A stretch of 64,000 bases of DNA from the NCBI RefSeq assembly GCF_018614075.1, contig NZ_JAGGOZ010000117.1, positions 62,001 to 126,000 of the forward strand, in the 5' to 3' direction. Under the pieces are notes generated by a model. The model saw nothing but the letters and a program-made list of their open reading frames with translations, did not search any database and was not told the origin of the DNA. This stretch comes from Streptomyces sp. ISL-94. GTDB taxonomy: Bacteria; Actinomycetota; Actinomycetes; Streptomycetales; Streptomycetaceae. Positions within the stretch are counted from its first letter, which is position 1. Every line of letters starts with the position of its first letter. Below are positions 44,940 to 52,789 of this stretch, in pieces. A program made the translations under genes and the position numbers.

Positions 44940-45446
44940 TCAGCCCTGGAGCCGAGCCACGCGCTCGAGCTCGTCGGCGAGGACCGCCGGGTCGCGGGGG
45001 CCGATGTGGGGTGCGGCGATCGACCGTACGCGGAAGCGGTTGTCGGGGGTCAGCTCGTCGGCCTCCCTGATCATCAGGTCCTGCAACGCGGGCGGGATCG
45101 AGCGGTCGGCGGTGAACCGCAGGTACGTCCGCGGCACCCGGCCCCATGACCGCGGCAGTCCGCGGGCGTCGCTGACGGAGATCGCCGCCGACTCGTCCGG
45201 CTCCAGGAGGTTGAGCAGCGCCCGGATCTCGGCGTCCGGCAGGTCGGCGGCCAGCGCTTCCTTCGCGGCCTGGAAGAGGGCGGGGTCGCCGGAGCGCCAG
45301 TTGACGCGGCTGACGCCCAGCTCGGGGGGCGTACGGACGGAAGGGATGCGGAGGATGGCGCTGGCGGCCGCCTCGGGGGTCGACATGAGTTCCAGCACGG
45401 TGGACCGCTTGGCCGGGCAGTACGCCGAGGCGTACACGAGGTGGAC
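44940..45446 (-). pseudogene. Alpha/beta hydrolase lacking its N-terminal third
   Basis: Minus frame starts abruptly at VHLVYASAYCPAKRSTVLEL (the strand after the GxSxG elbow in this family) and runs to a normal C-terminus with SIPPALQDLMIREADELTPD and the histidine in SIAAPHIGPRDPAVL. The roughly 85 residues that hold the oxyanion loop and nucleophile serine are missing, and upstream DNA is the promoter-less side of the SRAP gene's 3' end. A GTG at 45437 could start translation, but the enzyme would be dead. Confidence 0.6.
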
Positions 45447-45508
45447 GGGTCATGGAGGCGCCGGCGTACGTGCTGTCACCTGGCGCTACGCATCGTTGCG
45501 TACCGCGG

Positions 45509-46243
45509 CTACCGCTGTGCGTCGGCCAGGAGCTCGGGTCCGTTGTTGCGGACGCTGTTGACCGCGGTGGACACGGCGCGGACGTCCAGGCGGCCTCCGG
45601 CGGGGGCCGCAAGGAGGGCGCGCAGTTCCTGCGGGTCCTGGTGTGCGGGGTCGAGCCAGGCCTCGTAGTCGGCGGGGGCGAGGGCCAGGGGCATGCGGGG
45701 GTGGATGCGGCCGGCGCTGTCGGTGGCCTCGGTGGTGATGACCGTGCAGGTCGCCCACCACGCCGCCGGATCGCCGTCCGCGGCGACCGCGGGGTCGCGC
45801 CAGAACTCGTACAGTCCGGCCATCGCCATGACCGAGCCGTCCTCGGGGCGGATGAAGTAGGGCTGCTTGTACGCCTTCGCGGTGCCGGTGGCGGGGACGG
45901 ACTGCCATTCGTAGAAGCCGTCGGCGGGGAGCAGGCACCGGCGTTGGGCGAACGCACGCCGGAAGGCGGGCTTCTCGTGCACCGTCTCCACCCGGGCGTT
46001 GATCATCTTCGCGCCGCCGGAGGGGCTCTTCGACCAGGACGGCACCAGCCCCCAGCGCAGGGGCCTCAGCCGCCGCTCCAGCAGCCCGCTCTCACGGTCC
46101 GCGCGCTCCAGGACCGCCCACACCGCGTCGGTCGGGGCAACGTTCCAGCTCGGGGGCAGCGCGTCGGCCGGCTCCGGGGGCGCTGCCTGGAACAGGCCGG
46201 AAAGATCCTCCGGGCTGCGGGTGGATGCGTAACGACCGCACAT
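45509..46243 (-). CDS. SOS response-associated peptidase (SRAP/YedK-like)
   Basis: 244 residues from ATG 46243. Starts MCGRYAS, so after removal of Met the catalytic Cys2 is N-terminal as required for a thiazolidine crosslink to abasic sites. Other conserved features: PSWNVAPTD, LRWGLVPSWSKSP, MINARVETVHEKPAFRRAF with the catalytic Glu nearby, RCLLPADGFYEW and IHPRMPLAL (catalytic His). SRAP proteins shield abasic sites in single-stranded DNA. Length is normal. Confidence 0.95.
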   Translation of the reverse strand: MCGRYASTRSPEDLSGLFQAAPPEPADALPPSWNVAPTDAVWAVLERADRESGLLERRLRPLRWGLVPSWSKSPSGGAKMINARVETVHEKPAFRRAFAQRRCLLPADGFYEWQSVPATGTAKAYKQPYFIRPEDGSVMAMAGLYEFWRDPAVAADGDPAAWWATCTVITTEATDSAGRIHPRMPLALAPADYEAWLDPAHQDPQELRALLAAPAGGRLDVRAVSTAVNSVRNNGPELLADAQR

Positions 46244-46368
46244 ACGGCCAGAGTGCCACGTCACCCGGCCGGTGCGGGGCGCGCAGGGGCGCGCCGCCGA
46301 TGGGTTCCGCCGCTGGCGTCGTCTACTGGGCCGGTAGGAAATCAACGGCGATTTCTCTGGAGACCGGC

Positions 46369-46989
46369 ATGAGGAAGATCACCGCGGAGCTGTTCATCTC
46401 GCTCGACGGCGTCGTGGAGGCCCCCGACCAGTGGCACTTCCCGTATTTCAACCACGAGATGGGGGCGGCCGTCGATGCCAGTCTGGGCACCGTCGACACG
46501 CTGCTGCTCGGCCGCAAGACCTATGACAGCTTCGCCGGTGCCTGGCCCGAGCGGGAGGCGGCCGGCGGGGAGGACGCGCCGTTCGCCAAGTTCCTCGGCG
46601 ACGCACGGAAGATCGTCGTAACGCGGAACCAGCAGCTCGAGCTCACCTGGCGGAACTCCGAGCGGCTCCGGGGCGATCTCGTCGAGGCGGTCACCACCCT
46701 GAAGAACGGGCCGGGCGACACCGACATCGCGATGAGCGGCTCGGTCTCGGTCGTGCGTCAGCTGCTGGGCGCGGGGCTGCTGGACCGTCTGCACCTGATG
46801 GTCCACCCGATCGCCGTCCGCACGGGCATGCGGCTGTTCGACGAGGGTGAGCCCTCGATCCCGCTCGAACTGGTCTCCTCCGAGACGTTCCGGACCGGTG
46901 TACTGAACCTCGTGTACGCCCCCGCCGCGTCGCCGGGCCGCGGCACCTACGAGGACGCCAAGGCCCATGTGTCCCAGCCCGAGCGCTAG
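46369..46989 (+). CDS. Dihydrofolate-reductase-like (RibD C-terminal type) protein
   Basis: 206 residues from ATG 46369 with GGAGA upstream. KITAELFISLDGVVEAPDQW at the start, LLLGRKTYDSFAGAWP near 45, and AMSGSVSVVRQLLGAGLLDR near 122 are typical of the YyaP/YwjB-type DHFR-related oxidoreductases (RibD_C domain). They bind NADPH in the GSxSVVRxLL loop; the physiological substrate is usually unknown. Stand-alone gene, divergent from the SRAP gene. Confidence 0.85.
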   Translation: MRKITAELFISLDGVVEAPDQWHFPYFNHEMGAAVDASLGTVDTLLLGRKTYDSFAGAWPEREAAGGEDAPFAKFLGDARKIVVTRNQQLELTWRNSERLRGDLVEAVTTLKNGPGDTDIAMSGSVSVVRQLLGAGLLDRLHLMVHPIAVRTGMRLFDEGEPSIPLELVSSETFRTGVLNLVYAPAASPGRGTYEDAKAHVSQPER

Positions 46990-47006
46990 CTCCGGGGGGC
47001 GGCTCG

Positions 47007-47267
47007 TCAGTCGACGTCGAGGTGGTAGGCGCCGGCCAGCGCGTCGGCGAAGAGCGTGAACCGCACCTCGGGCGTGCCCGGGTCGCCGTGGCCCTCCATC
47101 TCCACCGGCTCCGCGTCCACGAGGACGTACTCGCCGTATCCCTCGAAGTCCCCGGGCCCGTCCGCGACTCCGATGTGGATCGGGGTCTCGTCGGGAACGT
47201 CTGCGAGGGCTTCGCGCAGGCGCGCCACGGTCCATACCTGCGGTGCGTGATCGAACATCTCAGCCAT
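47007..47267 (-). CDS. Small acidic conserved protein (DUF6225-like)
   Basis: 86 residues from ATG 47267. The sequence MFDHAPQVWTVARLREALAD, then VPDETPIHIGVADGPGDFEG and YVLVDAEPVEMEGHG, is strongly acidic, soluble and without cysteines. It matches my memory of the actinobacterial DUF6225 group, found as single small genes. No function is known. It is convergent with the DHFR-like gene, with 17 bases between. Confidence 0.65.
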   Translation of the reverse strand: MAEMFDHAPQVWTVARLREALADVPDETPIHIGVADGPGDFEGYGEYVLVDAEPVEMEGHGDPGTPEVRFTLFADALAGAYHLDVD

Positions 47268-47460
47268 GCGCCGAGGTTAGAACCACCGGCCGCCGGAAAC
47301 CCGGCACGGCGCGCCGGACACGCGCGGCCACGACCTCGGCCGGCGGAGCGTCAGGGGGACTTGGACGGCGGCGCACCCCGCGAGAAGATCCCCTCATGAG
47401 TGACATCGTCTTACTGGGAGCCGCCCCGACGGCCGCAGGTCTGCTGAACTACCCCGCGAA

Positions 47461-48471
47461 ATGGTGGCGCCGGTCGTTCGGGGACCGCTACTGGGCCTTG
47501 GCCACGGGGGCTGGTACCGCCTGCTGCGGACCCCGGGACCTGGGCTGAGATCCGTGGCGGAGCATGCGCGGGAACTGGATGTCGCCGCGACGACGGCGGA
47601 GCTCCTTCGGCTGGACGGCGCGGCCGGCGCGCGCCATGCGGCACCCGAGGCGCTGCGGGCGGTGCGCGCCGCCCGGCGGCTGCTGCGGACGCCGGCGGGC
47701 GCGGCCGACCGGGAGTCGCTCGCGGAGCTCTTCGAGGTGGCCGGCTGGATCCTCTTCGACGCCGAGCGGCACGGTCCGTCGTACGCGCTCAACCGTCAGG
47801 CGTTGGCCTTGGCGCGCGGGCTTCCCCCGGAGCGGCGGTCCATCGAGTGGCTCGTCCTCTCCGTGCTGTGCATGCAGCAGGCGCACCTCGGGCGGCCCGG
47901 CGATGCGCTGCGCATCTCGTCGTCCGTCCTCGCCGGGAGGGAACTCCCGGAGCGGGTGGCCGCGATCTTCCACGTACGTGAAGCGCGGGCCCATGCCCTG
48001 CTCCAGCGGAGGAGGGAGGCGGTGCGGTCGATGAGCGCCGCCCGGGAGCTGCTCGGGGACGGGCCCTCCACCGCTCGCGATCCCTCCTGGACCTGGTGGT
48101 TCGACCGGTCGGAGCTGGTCGGCCACGAGGGGCTGGCGCTGGCCGACTTGGGGGATCTGGAGGCGGCGGCGTCCTGCCTGCACGAGGCGGCGGGAGCGGG
48201 TGATGCGCCCGCCTACCGCGCCCTTTTCTCCGCCGAGTTGGCGTCCGCCCTTAGCCGGGCCGGTGCTTGGCGGGAGGCGGACGCGTGGCTGTCGACCCTC
48301 GTCGAGTCCGCGCCGGGCATGGGGTCGGCGCGTGCCCTGAACTCGCTCGTGGGGGCCACGCGCATCATCGGACGCGGCCGTGGTGTGCCTCGTGGCCTGC
48401 GGGACACGAGCAGGTACCTCGCCGAGGTCCTCCGGAAGGAGATCCCGTTCCACGGCCCGCGTCGCCGGTGA
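47461..48471 (+). CDS. TPR-like helical protein, possibly an N-truncated regulator
   Basis: 336 residues from ATG 47461; a GTG at 47553 is a later start. It is wholly helical: RHAAPEALRAVRAARRLLRT, YALNRQALALARGLPPERRS, HVREARAHALLQRRREAVRS, HEGLALADLGDLEAAASCLH and SAELASALSRAGAWREADAW look like tetratricopeptide units of the kind that follow an XRE domain in Streptomyces regulators. No DNA-binding part is present. Just upstream, an ATG at 47396 starts a different frame (MSDIVLLGAAPTAAGLLNYP), suggesting that the N-terminus was replaced or lost by a deletion near 47460. Confidence 0.5.
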   Translation: MVAPVVRGPLLGLGHGGWYRLLRTPGPGLRSVAEHARELDVAATTAELLRLDGAAGARHAAPEALRAVRAARRLLRTPAGAADRESLAELFEVAGWILFDAERHGPSYALNRQALALARGLPPERRSIEWLVLSVLCMQQAHLGRPGDALRISSSVLAGRELPERVAAIFHVREARAHALLQRRREAVRSMSAARELLGDGPSTARDPSWTWWFDRSELVGHEGLALADLGDLEAAASCLHEAAGAGDAPAYRALFSAELASALSRAGAWREADAWLSTLVESAPGMGSARALNSLVGATRIIGRGRGVPRGLRDTSRYLAEVLRKEIPFHGPRRR

Positions 48472-48524
48472 GGTGCGGGACGGCGATACCGATCAGCACG
48501 CCCGCCACCACGCCCAGGGCCCGG

Positions 48525-48764
48525 TCAGGCGCCCGTGCTCGCGCGTCGGGCGCTCCCGGATCCGCGCGAGCGCACGCCGTTGTCCGGCGGCCACAGCGTG
48601 CAGGGGCCGGGCGGCCCAACGCCGCCATACCCCGAAAGCGGCATGTCCCACCCCCGGACGCGATCAGGGGCGGCGGGGGCAGGCGAAGAGAGGGAGCCGC
48701 CTATGGCGGCGAACGCGGTCGAGATCATGAGGAGGAAGAGGCGTCGGGTCCTTGGGATGGCCAT
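48525..48764 (-). CDS. Possible small secreted protein
   Basis: 79 residues from ATG 48764 with AAGGA nine bases upstream. The start MAIPRTRRLFLLMISTAFAA with SSPAPAAPD is a convincing signal peptide. The mature part contains SGYGGVGPPGPCTLWPPDNG and then a basic tail that reads like shadow sequence, so the true end may be a frameshifted or truncated protein. Function unknown. Confidence 0.35.
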   Translation of the reverse strand: MAIPRTRRLFLLMISTAFAAIGGSLSSPAPAAPDRVRGWDMPLSGYGGVGPPGPCTLWPPDNGVRSRGSGSARRASTGA

Positions 48765-48936
48765 GAGAGGGGTCCTTGCGTCGAACAGGGGATCGGACGT
48801 CGGATGCGGCGAGCGGGCTGCACCCGCTCCGTGCCGTCATGCACGACTCCATTGCGCCCTGAGCAGGTGCCCGGGTCACGACCCGGGAAAACGGGGCTTG
48901 ACAAGCTGAAAACGACCGACCAACGGCCGGATTCGG

Positions 48937-49068
48937 CACACCTCCGCCTCCGTCGACGGAAAGCCGCGCAGCTGTGCGTCGCGGGCCACCCAGGTCTCCC
49001 ACCGCGAGGACGGCAAGTGGAGGGTGGCCCACCGCCATGGCGACACCGTCGCCGAGTGCATTACCTGC
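48937..49068 (+). pseudogene. SnoaL/NTF2-like fold protein, C-terminal fragment
   Basis: A plus frame reads TSASVDGKPRSCASRATQVS then HREDGKWRVAHRHGDTV, the standard last two strands of a SnoaL/DUF4440 (nuclear transport factor 2-like) protein (the family ending is RVTQVFRREDGxWKVVHRH-like). No earlier part exists, and the frame runs on into sequence antisense to the next gene. The remaining part of the 620-base gap 48472-49092 holds the small secreted frame above and a CCCGGGT/ACCCGGG hairpin at 48870-48887. Confidence 0.5.
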
Positions 49069-49092
49069 CGCCCGGCCGGCGCCCCGGCCGGG

Positions 49093-49320
49093 TCAGATCT
49101 CCTCGTTCTGGGGCGGGAACGCGACGCAGTCGACGTCGAACTGGTCGGCCAGCACGTTGATCATGCCGGCCAGGGCGAGGACGGTCTCCGGATCGAGGTC
49201 CGTCTCGTCGGTGGAGCGCAGCCACTCCGCCCCGAGGCGCCGCTGCAGGCCCGTGACCTGGTCGGACGGGGCGAGCAGCGTGCCCCCCGCAGCAGAGAGC
49301 AATGGTGTGGATGCCTTCAT
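49093..49320 (-). CDS. Small acidic protein, 75 residues
   Basis: ATG 49320 with GGAGGCGG nine bases upstream, a strong start. The sequence MKASTPLLSAAGGTLLAPSD, then QVTGLQRRLGAEWLRSTDET and LDPETVLALAGMINVLADQF, ends in an acidic DVDCVAFPPQNEEI. There is no signal peptide. Such a leader-like start and a compact C-terminal part with one cysteine would fit a modified-peptide precursor or a small helical carrier protein, but I recognise no family and see no maturation enzymes nearby. Confidence 0.5.
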   Translation of the reverse strand: MKASTPLLSAAGGTLLAPSDQVTGLQRRLGAEWLRSTDETDLDPETVLALAGMINVLADQFDVDCVAFPPQNEEI

Positions 49321-49490
49321 GGTGAAACCGCCTCCGGGCCCTGCGCCTACCCGCTGTCTGATGGGCCATTCCCCGTGCGCGACCCTTTTCGGGGCGCGCC
49401 GGTGTGGTCGATGACCCCGGTCTGCGCCGAGCCCGCGGACCAGATCCGTGTTCCGCGTGCAGGGTCGGCGGCCTGCGCGCAGGCGCCGGG

Positions 49491-49790
49491 TCAGGACTCC
49501 AGGTGGCTGAATCCCACCTCGAAGCGTTCGACCGAGATGATGCGCTGTCCCTCCCGCTGCGCGACTTCCTCGCGGATCTTGGCGCCCTGCTCCTCGCTGG
49601 CCAGCATGGCCTGCTCGTCCTCCCACAAAGTCAGCGACCTGGCCCTCCCGGAGGCGCGGTCGACGAGGTAGTAGACGCCGCGGAACCCGGGAACCCCCTG
49701 GATCTCCTTGACGACCGCCGCCGAATTCCGGCTCAGGTCTCCCCCTGACGGAACGGGTGACCCCTGGTAGGTGCTCAGCCTCGCGAACAT
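49491..49790 (-). CDS. Dimeric alpha-beta barrel protein (ABM-like)
   Basis: 99 residues from ATG 49790. The pattern MFARLSTYQGSP, GFRGVYYLVDRASGRARSLT and LWEDEQAMLASEEQGAKIRE with ending RIISVERFEVGF is the antibiotic-biosynthesis-monooxygenase-like ferredoxin fold that dimerises. Members include heme-degrading and polyketide-modifying enzymes, and many have no known role. Its start region is divergent from the PP2C gene at 49915. Confidence 0.7.
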   Translation of the reverse strand: MFARLSTYQGSPVPSGGDLSRNSAAVVKEIQGVPGFRGVYYLVDRASGRARSLTLWEDEQAMLASEEQGAKIREEVAQREGQRIISVERFEVGFSHLES

Positions 49791-49914
49791 CGCTGCCCAT
49801 CCCTTCCTGCCGGGCTACCGGTCTGGCCGCCCTCTTCTGAAGGGGCGGCTCCCACCCAGCGTGCTCCGGCGGGCGGCGGGTCGCATGCCGAGCCCGCGGC
49901 GCGACAATGGTGGG

Positions 49915-50655
49915 GTGGCGTACATAGCCGTGACTGCCTTGAGCCACGCCGGGCTGGTCCGCGGCCACAACGAGGACAGCCTCGTCGTGGGACCGTGGAC
50001 CTTGTGCGGGACCGTGACCGAGAACCCCCAGACCCTGGTGTTCCGGCTCGGCAAACCGCTGGTCGTGGCGGTGGCCGACGGGCTGGGCGGGCAGCCGGCC
50101 GGCGAGGTGGCCAGTGCGCTGGTCGTCCGCCAGCTCGCCGCGTCCGGTCCTGCGCTGGAGAACCCGGAAGCCCTCGGCGACGCCTTGGACCTGTGCAACC
50201 GGGTGGTGCTTGCGGCGGCCGACGGCCGTCCGGAGCTGGCCGGGATGGGGACCACGGTCGCGGGCGCCGTCCTCCTGGCGGAGTCCCTGATGACCTTCAA
50301 CGTCGGCGACAGCAAGGTGTTCGACGCGGGCCGGGACGGGCTGCACCAGGTGAGCGTGGACGACAGCCCGCTACCGGTGCCGCCCCGGCGCACCACCTCA
50401 CTCGTCACGCAGACGCTCGGCGGCACCCGCGGGTTGAGCGCCGTCCACCCCCATCTGGCGACCTTCCCGCTGGCCGTGGGCGACCGCTACCTGGTGTGCA
50501 GCGACGGCCTGACCGACACGCTGCCCGACGACGTGATCGACGACCTGCTGCGCGTACACGACGACGGCAGGGCCGCCTTCGAGCTGTGGAAGGCCGCCAT
50601 CGCGGCCGGAGGCCCCGACAACATCACGCTCGCCTTGGTGCGCATCGGTGCATAG
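49915..50655 (+). CDS. PP2C-family protein phosphatase
   Basis: 246 residues from GTG 49915. Metal-binding motifs in order: RGHNEDSLVV near residue 17 (first Asp), VAVADGLGGQPAGEVAS near residue 52 (DG motif), GTTVAGAVL, FNVGDSKVF near residue 122, YLVCSDGLTDTLPDD near residue 192 and GGPDNITLALV near residue 232 with the final Asp. All are intact, so a Mg/Mn-dependent Ser/Thr phosphatase acting in the cytoplasm is expected. It is short, with no membrane part or sensor domain. It could oppose kinases such as the one at 21300, but the two are not linked. Confidence 0.9.
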   Translation: MAYIAVTALSHAGLVRGHNEDSLVVGPWTLCGTVTENPQTLVFRLGKPLVVAVADGLGGQPAGEVASALVVRQLAASGPALENPEALGDALDLCNRVVLAAADGRPELAGMGTTVAGAVLLAESLMTFNVGDSKVFDAGRDGLHQVSVDDSPLPVPPRRTTSLVTQTLGGTRGLSAVHPHLATFPLAVGDRYLVCSDGLTDTLPDDVIDDLLRVHDDGRAAFELWKAAIAAGGPDNITLALVRIGA

Positions 50656-50885
50656 CCCCGCGCCCGCGGGCCGAGACGCCGGCCCGAGAGGGGGGACTGG
50701 GCCATTCGGGCCAATACACAGGAGCGCCTTCGGTCCCATGCGAACGTCGTCTCCTGCCTCGTCACCGCCTACTGCTCGGCCGCCGTCCTCGTCCCGGACG
50801 CCATCGGCCTCTTGGAGGACGTCGAGGTCCGTCCCCGTGCGTGAGGGCAGGCCGGGGCCCGGCTGACCGCTGCGGCACGGCAGCC

Positions 50886-51302
50886 CTACCCGGCGAGGCC
50901 GTCGGCGATCAGGCCGGCGAGCACCGCCTCCCCCAGGGCGTGCACCGCGGACTGGGGTCGGACCATCACGGTGAACTCCTTGACGCGGCCGTTCCCGTCG
51001 AACTGGAGCTGGTCGATGCCGTGGATCTCCTTGCCGTTCACGGTGGCCCGGAAGGGCAGGATCACCGTCGGTGCCTCCGTGCCGTCGGCGGTGGTCTCGA
51101 CGGCGCCTTCGAGATGGCCGAGGTAGCGGAGGTCCTCGAGGGTGCGCACCAGCACGCCGAAGAGTCCCAGCACCGCCGCCTTGCCCTCGAAGGGGGTGAA
51201 CTTCACCGGGCTGTAGAGGCGGATGTCCTCCGTGAACAGGTCGTCCAGTGCGGTGAGATCGCGCTTCTCCACGGCGGCGCGGAAGCGTTCGGCAGTCTCC
51301 AT
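50886..51302 (-). CDS. Nuclear transport factor 2 / SnoaL-like protein
   Basis: 138 residues from ATG 51302. The cone-like alpha+beta fold is recognisable: AERFRAAVEKRDLTALDDLF then TEDIRLYSPVKFTPFEGKAA, and the HGIDQLQFDGNGRVKEFTVM ending. Such proteins are polyketide cyclases, isomerases or unknown pocket proteins. It diverges from the PadR regulator at 51396, whose operator-like repeats lie between them, so PadR probably controls it. Confidence 0.8.
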   Translation of the reverse strand: METAERFRAAVEKRDLTALDDLFTEDIRLYSPVKFTPFEGKAAVLGLFGVLVRTLEDLRYLGHLEGAVETTADGTEAPTVILPFRATVNGKEIHGIDQLQFDGNGRVKEFTVMVRPQSAVHALGEAVLAGLIADGLAG

Positions 51303-51313
51303 GACCCCTCCTG

Positions 51314-51355
51314 ATACTCGTACTCAACAACATGATTAGTCAGTTTCTTGAGTAT
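51314..51355. promoter_or_regulatory. Inverted TACTCAA/TTGAGTA repeat before padR
   Basis: ATACTC at 51314, TACTCAA at 51321-51327 and TTGAGTAT at 51348-51355 form an inverted repeat with a 20-base spacer that includes ATGATTAGTCAG. The AT content is unusual for this genome. PadR-family repressors recognise ATGT/ACAT- or similarly AT-rich inverted repeats between divergent promoters, as expected here between the NTF2-like and PadR genes. Confidence 0.45.
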
Positions 51356-51395
51356 GATGCAGGTCCGGACCAAGAAGGGGAAGGGGGACGCTCCG

Positions 51396-51965
51396 ATGGC
51401 CTTGCGGCATGCCGTGCTGGCGGCGCTGCTCGACGGCGAGTACAGCGGCTACGAGTTGACGAAGACGTTTGACCTCGGCGTCGCCAACTTCTGGCACGCA
51501 CTGCCCCAGCAGCTGTACGCCGAGCTGTCCAAGCTGGAGAAGGAAGGGCTGGTCTCGGGGCGGCAGGTGGTCCAGGAGACCCGGCCCAACAAGCGGCTGT
51601 TCCAGGTCACCGACGCCGGTCGCGAGGAGCTGGAGCGGTTCGCCGCGTCCCCCTCGAAGCCCTCCTCCATCCGCGACGACCTGCTCGTCAAGGTCCAGAC
51701 CGCCGACCGGGTCGGCACCGTGCCGGTGATCGAGCAGCTCGAAGAGCGGGCGGCCGCGGCCGAGGCGAAGATCGAACTCCTCGGCAAGGTGCTGCGGAAC
51801 ATGCGCGGTGAGGCGGACGAGGAGGAGTTCCTGCTCCGGGGCGAAGGAATCGGCGGGTACCTGACGTGCCTGCGCGGCCTGGCCTTCGAACAGGGCCACC
51901 GGGACTGGTGCCTGCGGAGCGCGGCCATCCTGAGAGAGAGGCGGACGAACCGTGCGGAACGGTGA
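51396..51965 (+). CDS. PadR-family transcriptional regulator
   Basis: 189 residues from ATG 51396 (AAGGGGG upstream; a longer start at 51348 lies in the operator). Winged helix: LRHAVLAALLDGEYSGYELT then KTFDLGVANFWHALPQQLYA with ELSKLEKEGLVSGRQV and KRLFQVTDAGREELERF, the classic PadR N-domain. The rest is the coiled-coil PadR C-domain (LEERAAAAEAKIELLGKVLR). The last 14 bases overlap the SGNH hydrolase start, so they are one transcription unit. Confidence 0.9.
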   Translation: MALRHAVLAALLDGEYSGYELTKTFDLGVANFWHALPQQLYAELSKLEKEGLVSGRQVVQETRPNKRLFQVTDAGREELERFAASPSKPSSIRDDLLVKVQTADRVGTVPVIEQLEERAAAAEAKIELLGKVLRNMRGEADEEEFLLRGEGIGGYLTCLRGLAFEQGHRDWCLRSAAILRERRTNRAER

Positions 51966-52743
51966 CTGCCTGCGCTACGTCGCCCTGGGCGACAGCCAGA
52001 CGGAGGGAATGGGCGACGGGGACGACCTCGTGGGCCTGCGCGGCTTCGCCGACCGGCTCGCCGAGCAGCTCACGGCCGTCAACCCCGGCCTGCTGTACGC
52101 GAATCTGGCGGTCCGCGGACGCGTCACCAGCCAGGTCCTCGCCGAGCAGCTGGGGCCGGCGCTGGCCCTGCGCCCCGATCTGGCCACCGTGGTCACCGGG
52201 GTCAACGACCTGCTGCGGCCCCGGTTCGACGCCGCGGAGGTGGCCGGGCAGCTGGAGGAGATGTTCGCCGCGCTGACGGCGGCCGGGACCCGCGTGGTGA
52301 CCGCGACCTTCCCCGACGTGGGCAGGATCGCACCTCTGGCCCGCCCGCTGCGCTCCCGCGTGGTCGATCTCAACACCCACATCCGCGCCGCGGCCGCCCG
52401 GCACGGGGTCACGGTCGCAGAGACCGCCAGGGAGGCCGTCGCCACCGACCCCCGTCTGTGGAGCCCGGACCGGCTGCACGCCGGCCCCCTCGGCCACCAG
52501 CGGATCGCCGAGGCCCTCGCCCACGCACTGCGGCTCCCCGGCAGCAGCGACGCCTGGGCCCGGCCGCTGCCCCCGCTGCCGGCCGCCTCCGGCCTGCGGG
52601 CCGCCGGGGCCGAAGTCCGCTGGGCGGCGGCATTCCTGGGTCCCTGGCTCGGCCGCCGGCTGCGTGGCCGGTCCTCCGGAGACGGCCGCACGGCCAAGCG
52701 CCCCCAGCTCCTGCCCCTGCCCCTGCCCCCCGTAGGACCGTAG
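51952..52743 (+). CDS. SGNH/GDSL hydrolase
   Basis: 263 residues from GTG 51952, inside padR's last codons. Block I YVALGDSQTEGMGDG (Ser in GDSQT), block II NLAVRGRV near 53, block III TGVNDLLRP near 83 (Asn) and block V DRLHAGPLGHQRIAEAL near 178 (Asp, His) are complete, so an acyl esterase is expected. There is no signal peptide; the last 70 residues are a Pro/Arg-rich tail. It is coupled to the PadR regulator and so probably induced by the same phenolic or aromatic signal; that is inference. Confidence 0.85.
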   Translation: MRNGDCLRYVALGDSQTEGMGDGDDLVGLRGFADRLAEQLTAVNPGLLYANLAVRGRVTSQVLAEQLGPALALRPDLATVVTGVNDLLRPRFDAAEVAGQLEEMFAALTAAGTRVVTATFPDVGRIAPLARPLRSRVVDLNTHIRAAAARHGVTVAETAREAVATDPRLWSPDRLHAGPLGHQRIAEALAHALRLPGSSDAWARPLPPLPAASGLRAAGAEVRWAAAFLGPWLGRRLRGRSSGDGRTAKRPQLLPLPLPPVGP

Positions 52744-52789
52744 GACCGTAGGGCTTGTAAGACCGTCCTCCTCCAGCGGATCGGCAGTC

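Noticed and set aside
48870..48887. CCCGGGT/ACCCGGG hairpin as a terminator
   Set aside because: The stem is perfect, but neither strand has a T-tract after it and no gene ends immediately upstream in either direction.
50695..50844. Possible protein tail IRANTQERLRSHANVVSCLV between the PP2C and NTF2-like genes
   Set aside because: It reads somewhat like protein and could be another gene remnant, but there is no start, no recognisable family, and only 49 codons.
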